Source of the DNA: a virus
Virus record (IMG/VR): IMGVR_UViG_3300001848_000808
Span: 1 to 23,472 of that record
Reading direction: 5' to 3' (one strand)
Length of the DNA stretch: 23,472 nucleotides
In this document: positions 21,254-23,472 of the stretch, one piece after another
Layout of the letters: every line of letters starts with the position of its first letter
How positions within the stretch are numbered: the stretch's first letter is position 1
The notes under the pieces: generated by a model
Database searches by the model: none
What the model was told of the DNA's origin: nothing
The model's input: only the letters and a program-made list of their open reading frames with translations
Translations under genes and position numbers: made by a program

Positions 21254-22576
21254 ATGTCAACTAAAATTTTCGATCAGCTTTATGTAACAATTCAATATCG
21301 CAAAGATGCAAACAACGAATCCGGCTTGTTGGGCTTTGCTTCGCCCTATACCAAGGATGCTGCATTTCGTAAACGTAAATCCACACAGGACAATTGGGCC
21401 TATGGTCATGGTGTGGAAGTAGCCATCGCTGATGATGACAGTGTTACGGTCACTGGACAGGGCGGGTATCATGGAAATGTATGGGATGCCGCCATGCTAT
21501 TTGTGGCTAACTGTTATCCGCGCATTGTCAAAAACGAACCCACCGAGGGGTTCCAACTGGCCAAGAGTGTGCGGCGTTATGGTTGGAGCGGCAGCGGTAA
21601 TGTGGTTTGGCGCATCAGCGATCCGCGTGGTTTTGATCTTGAAATCAGTTCAGAAAACTTTGCCAGTATCATCAATTGCTGCGATTTGGAAAAGGGCACG
21701 ATCAAAGGCCGCTGTGTATGGGGTCGTGCGGGCGCCAACAATGTGCTACTGCCCGAAGCCAGTGAGCCCTATCAACAGGCCAGCACACTGACCAAAAAAT
21801 CCCAAGTCAAAATCAGCACTCGAGATTTGCAACCTGGTGACATGGTGGAAATCTTGTCCCCAAACACCGCCGAAGGTGTTGAGAAATGTCAATACTTGGG
21901 CAAGTATTGGTTCATCACGTTCGAAAACGACCACAATGATCGTTCACATTACACCACACGATTTAACCACAAACAAGTTGAACGTTTCCTGTTCAAGAAT
22001 CTCAAGGGTGATCATTACAATGCCATAGCTACGCCAAGGATTTCTGCCGTTGTGGAACGGGCAGATACACCCATAAGCAAATTGGACGTAGCCAACCAGA
22101 TCAATCAGCAGTTGGCGGCTGGTGAGTATGTGGTCTACAACATGTATTCTGCCATGTTGGTATCTCCGGTCAAGGTCAATCTTGATGATGTTAAAACACG
22201 ATTGGAACCTGTGAACTTTAGCTATCAGGAAGGTCAAGCGTGGCCTACACTGGGCAAGGATCGATATCATTCCCGAACTTTTGTGGTTCGCTATCAGGAT
22301 CAGCTGTATATCACGAAAAAAGATTTGCATGGTGCTTGTTATAATAAACAAGATCCCACAGCTGATCATCTCAAACTGGTTCCCATCAAGTATACCGAGG
22401 GTGAAGCACACCTGCAGACTCAATGGGAAACGTATAGCCCACGGGGCATGTGGGGTTTTACCACCCATCAAAGAACCAAAGTGGTTGACAAGTTTGATTA
22501 TGATGCGCTACAATACTTTGATCTTAAAATCCGCGTGGGCGATGTCGAACGCGCTGTTGGTTACATTCAGGCTTGA
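21254..22576 (+). CDS. Large uncharacterised accessory protein
   Basis: 440 residues, soluble, mixed beta/alpha with many aromatic and charged residues and no known motif. At least three parts can be told apart: an N-terminal region to about 170 with AYGHGVEVAIADDDSVTVTG and VRRYGWSGSGNVVWRISDPR; a middle region with LQPGDMVEILSPNTAEGVEK and QYLGKYWFITFENDHND, which looks like a small SH3-type barrel; and a C-terminal region with RYHSRTFVVRYQDQLYITKK. It starts two bases after the preceding stop. It is by far the largest gene of this accessory run. Possible roles such as host takeover or defence evasion are pure inference from location. Confidence 0.75.
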   Translation: MSTKIFDQLYVTIQYRKDANNESGLLGFASPYTKDAAFRKRKSTQDNWAYGHGVEVAIADDDSVTVTGQGGYHGNVWDAAMLFVANCYPRIVKNEPTEGFQLAKSVRRYGWSGSGNVVWRISDPRGFDLEISSENFASIINCCDLEKGTIKGRCVWGRAGANNVLLPEASEPYQQASTLTKKSQVKISTRDLQPGDMVEILSPNTAEGVEKCQYLGKYWFITFENDHNDRSHYTTRFNHKQVERFLFKNLKGDHYNAIATPRISAVVERADTPISKLDVANQINQQLAAGEYVVYNMYSAMLVSPVKVNLDDVKTRLEPVNFSYQEGQAWPTLGKDRYHSRTFVVRYQDQLYITKKDLHGACYNKQDPTADHLKLVPIKYTEGEAHLQTQWETYSPRGMWGFTTHQRTKVVDKFDYDALQYFDLKIRVGDVERAVGYIQA

Positions 22577-22582
22577 TCGTAT

Positions 22583-22885
22583 ATGGCCAAGATTCGTCGA
22601 GACAGTCATTCACTTTATGTGCGAACCAATGGGTCGGTATTTAGACCCTGGGAAACGCCATACAGTTATGAAACTTCACAAGGTGCGACGCATGGAGTTA
22701 CACAATTCGCAGAGGGTGAAGAAGTCAAACTTAGACCTGTGAATCAAACACCTTTTGCTCGTTTGCGTGGTGATGATACACGTGACTGGTCCAATCGCGT
22801 AGAGTTATGGCACAGTCATGGTGACTATTACGATTATGAAAACAATAGAATTATTCCTTCAGACCAAGTATGGGATCCAAAATGA
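22583..22885 (+). CDS. Small phage protein, function unknown
   Basis: 100 residues, beginning MAKIRRDSHSLYVRTNGSVF and ending with a Trp/Asp/Tyr-rich stretch (NRVELWHSHGDYYDYENN). It is hydrophilic, with no membrane segment or cysteine. The likely beta-rich composition with an exposed acidic C-terminus gives no family. It follows the 440-residue gene after 6 bases and overlaps the next gene as ATGA. Confidence 0.7.
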   Translation: MAKIRRDSHSLYVRTNGSVFRPWETPYSYETSQGATHGVTQFAEGEEVKLRPVNQTPFARLRGDDTRDWSNRVELWHSHGDYYDYENNRIIPSDQVWDPK

Positions 22886-23163
22886 TGAAGAAGCTGGGTG
22901 AAACTCAACGTTTTTTGTTCAAGGAAGTCACCCGACCCAAACAAAATGCAGGCGGTATGAAACGATGCTACGAAATCTCGGCCAGTACTTGGTGGCAGCC
23001 GGTCACGATACCAAAACTCACCGACGAGGATTGGGATTGGATTCGCGACATGTGTGACCCCATGCGCAACAAAAGTGGCCGCCGTGGTCGACGCTGGCGC
23101 TTTCGCAGTCGCACCGAAGCCGAAAGCTGCTGGACCATGATCCTACTGAAATTTGGGACCTAA
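22882..23163 (+). CDS. Small basic phage protein, function unknown
   Basis: 93 residues if translation begins at the ATG at 22882, which forms an ATGA overlap with the preceding stop; the ATG at 22885 is the alternative and 22870 lies inside the previous gene. It is basic, with an Arg-rich patch (KSGRRGRRWRFRSRTEAESC) and Trp residues (STWWQPVTIP; DEDWDWIRDM), suggesting nucleic-acid or protein binding. The final part (RTEAESCWTMILLKFG) looks like a helix. No family is recognised. One intergenic base separates it from the next start. Confidence 0.7.
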   Translation: MMKKLGETQRFLFKEVTRPKQNAGGMKRCYEISASTWWQPVTIPKLTDEDWDWIRDMCDPMRNKSGRRGRRWRFRSRTEAESCWTMILLKFGT

Positions 23164-23164
23164 C

Positions 23165-23472
23165 ATGCGTGATGTCCGATACCAATATTTCAAAAGGCAA
23201 TGCGAGCAAAAACATCTCAGAATCTGGACTCATATCACTATGGATTGCCAAGAAGCTATCTTTGGTTATCTTGTGTATGGGTGGGAACCGGGTGGTTTCT
23301 TGACTGCGGTCATGGCCAATGATTTATATCGAGCCGCCACTGTGGCCGATATTGCCAATGTGGACCATTTGGCCTATGTGGCCAAATTCGTCGTGTATGC
23401 ATTGCCACAGGCCAGCTATGGCAACTATTATCAAGTCAAGACTTGGCTCCGGCTCACTGATCAAGCGCGTGA
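23165..23472 (+). CDS. Uncharacterised phage protein, cut by the window edge
   Basis: An open frame starting at the ATG at 23165 runs 102 codons without a stop to the end of the window, so the C-terminus is missing. It begins MRDVRYQYFKRQCEQKHLRI and contains a hydrophobic, Ala/Tyr-rich middle (GGFLTAVMANDLYRAATVAD; AYVAKFVVYALPQASYGNYY). It continues the tightly packed run of small accessory genes with the same spacing and codon style as its neighbours, which is the main reason to accept it. No motif is recognised. Confidence 0.7.
   Translation, partial: MRDVRYQYFKRQCEQKHLRIWTHITMDCQEAIFGYLVYGWEPGGFLTAVMANDLYRAATVADIANVDHLAYVAKFVVYALPQASYGNYYQVKTWLRLTDQAR

Noticed and set aside
21944-22471. 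175-codon minus-strand frame opposite the 440-residue gene
   Set aside because: No ribosome site or promoter and an unlikely composition; the plus-strand frame is continuous with its neighbours.
1-23472. Search for tRNA genes, CRISPR repeats, insertion sequences and attachment sites
   Set aside because: All gaps are shorter than 90 bases and none shows a cloverleaf, repeat array or terminal inverted repeats; no integrase or transposase is encoded.

Overview
The window is a piece of a tailed-phage genome of the T4 superfamily (contractile-tail myovirus). It is probably from an uncultured aquatic phage, because many of the small proteins resemble families I know from marine T4-like phages. The phage diagnosis rests on a gp41-type replicative helicase, class Ia ribonucleotide reductase nrdA-nrdB next to a glutaredoxin, a dCMP deaminase, a T4 gp30-type DNA ligase, a PAAR spike-tip protein, tail fibre/spike genes and a late promoter that exactly matches T4's TATAAATA. 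I see no tRNA, rRNA, CRISPR array, transposase or integrase. The host cannot be named. Three good sigma70-type promoters and strong AGGAG ribosome sites suggest a Gram-negative (proteobacterial) host, by inference only.

Layout. 85-1500 is the helicase, starting at TTG. 1495-2412 is the only minus-strand gene, a tail-fibre-like protein converging on the helicase; both stop codons fall in one TCATGA palindrome. 2480-5386 is a three-gene overlapping unit: a small helical protein, a protein with a T4-like capsid-targeting N-terminus, and a 648-residue protein carrying both a polymerase-beta-type and a ligase-type nucleotidyltransferase signature. 5457-5840 is a small, apparently highly expressed protein with its own promoter-like motif, a strong ribosome site and a perfect 12-bp terminator. 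5909-8261 is a run of coupled small genes, including a coiled-coil/membrane protein and a probable virion protein with a 42-bp tandem repeat. 8314-9466 is dCMP deaminase plus a PD-(D/E)XK exonuclease. 9486-11731 is a pectate-lyase-fold tail spike with a coupled partner. 11737-15699 is nrdA, nrdB, glutaredoxin and an Sm-like protein. 15701-17933 is a PAAR tip and two coupled unknown proteins, probably tail parts. 18008-20668 holds two ligase-family genes. 20668 to the end is a string of small uncharacterised genes, the last cut by the window edge.

How it works together. Helicase, ligase, exonuclease and the nucleotide-synthesis genes serve replication, with host DNA recycling as a likely extra role. 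Structural genes lie between them and are preceded by xxTAAATA late-promoter-like octamers, whereas replication and accessory genes carry sigma70-like promoters. Most neighbours overlap as ATGA or TAATG, so translation is probably coupled.

The most unusual feature is the ligase pair. The upstream gene (18270-19253) keeps the fold signatures of a nucleotidyltransferase but has lost the motif I lysine (Gln instead), the motif IV glutamate, both motif V lysines and the whole OB domain. The downstream ligase is intact, has its own TTGACA promoter, and has a codon usage unlike its neighbours: no ATA, and no TTA, CTA or TCA over about 318 codons. This looks like an acquired replacement ligase beside a retained, non-adenylating paralogue. 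A second lead is the 648-residue double nucleotidyltransferase encoded next to a putative capsid-packaged protein.
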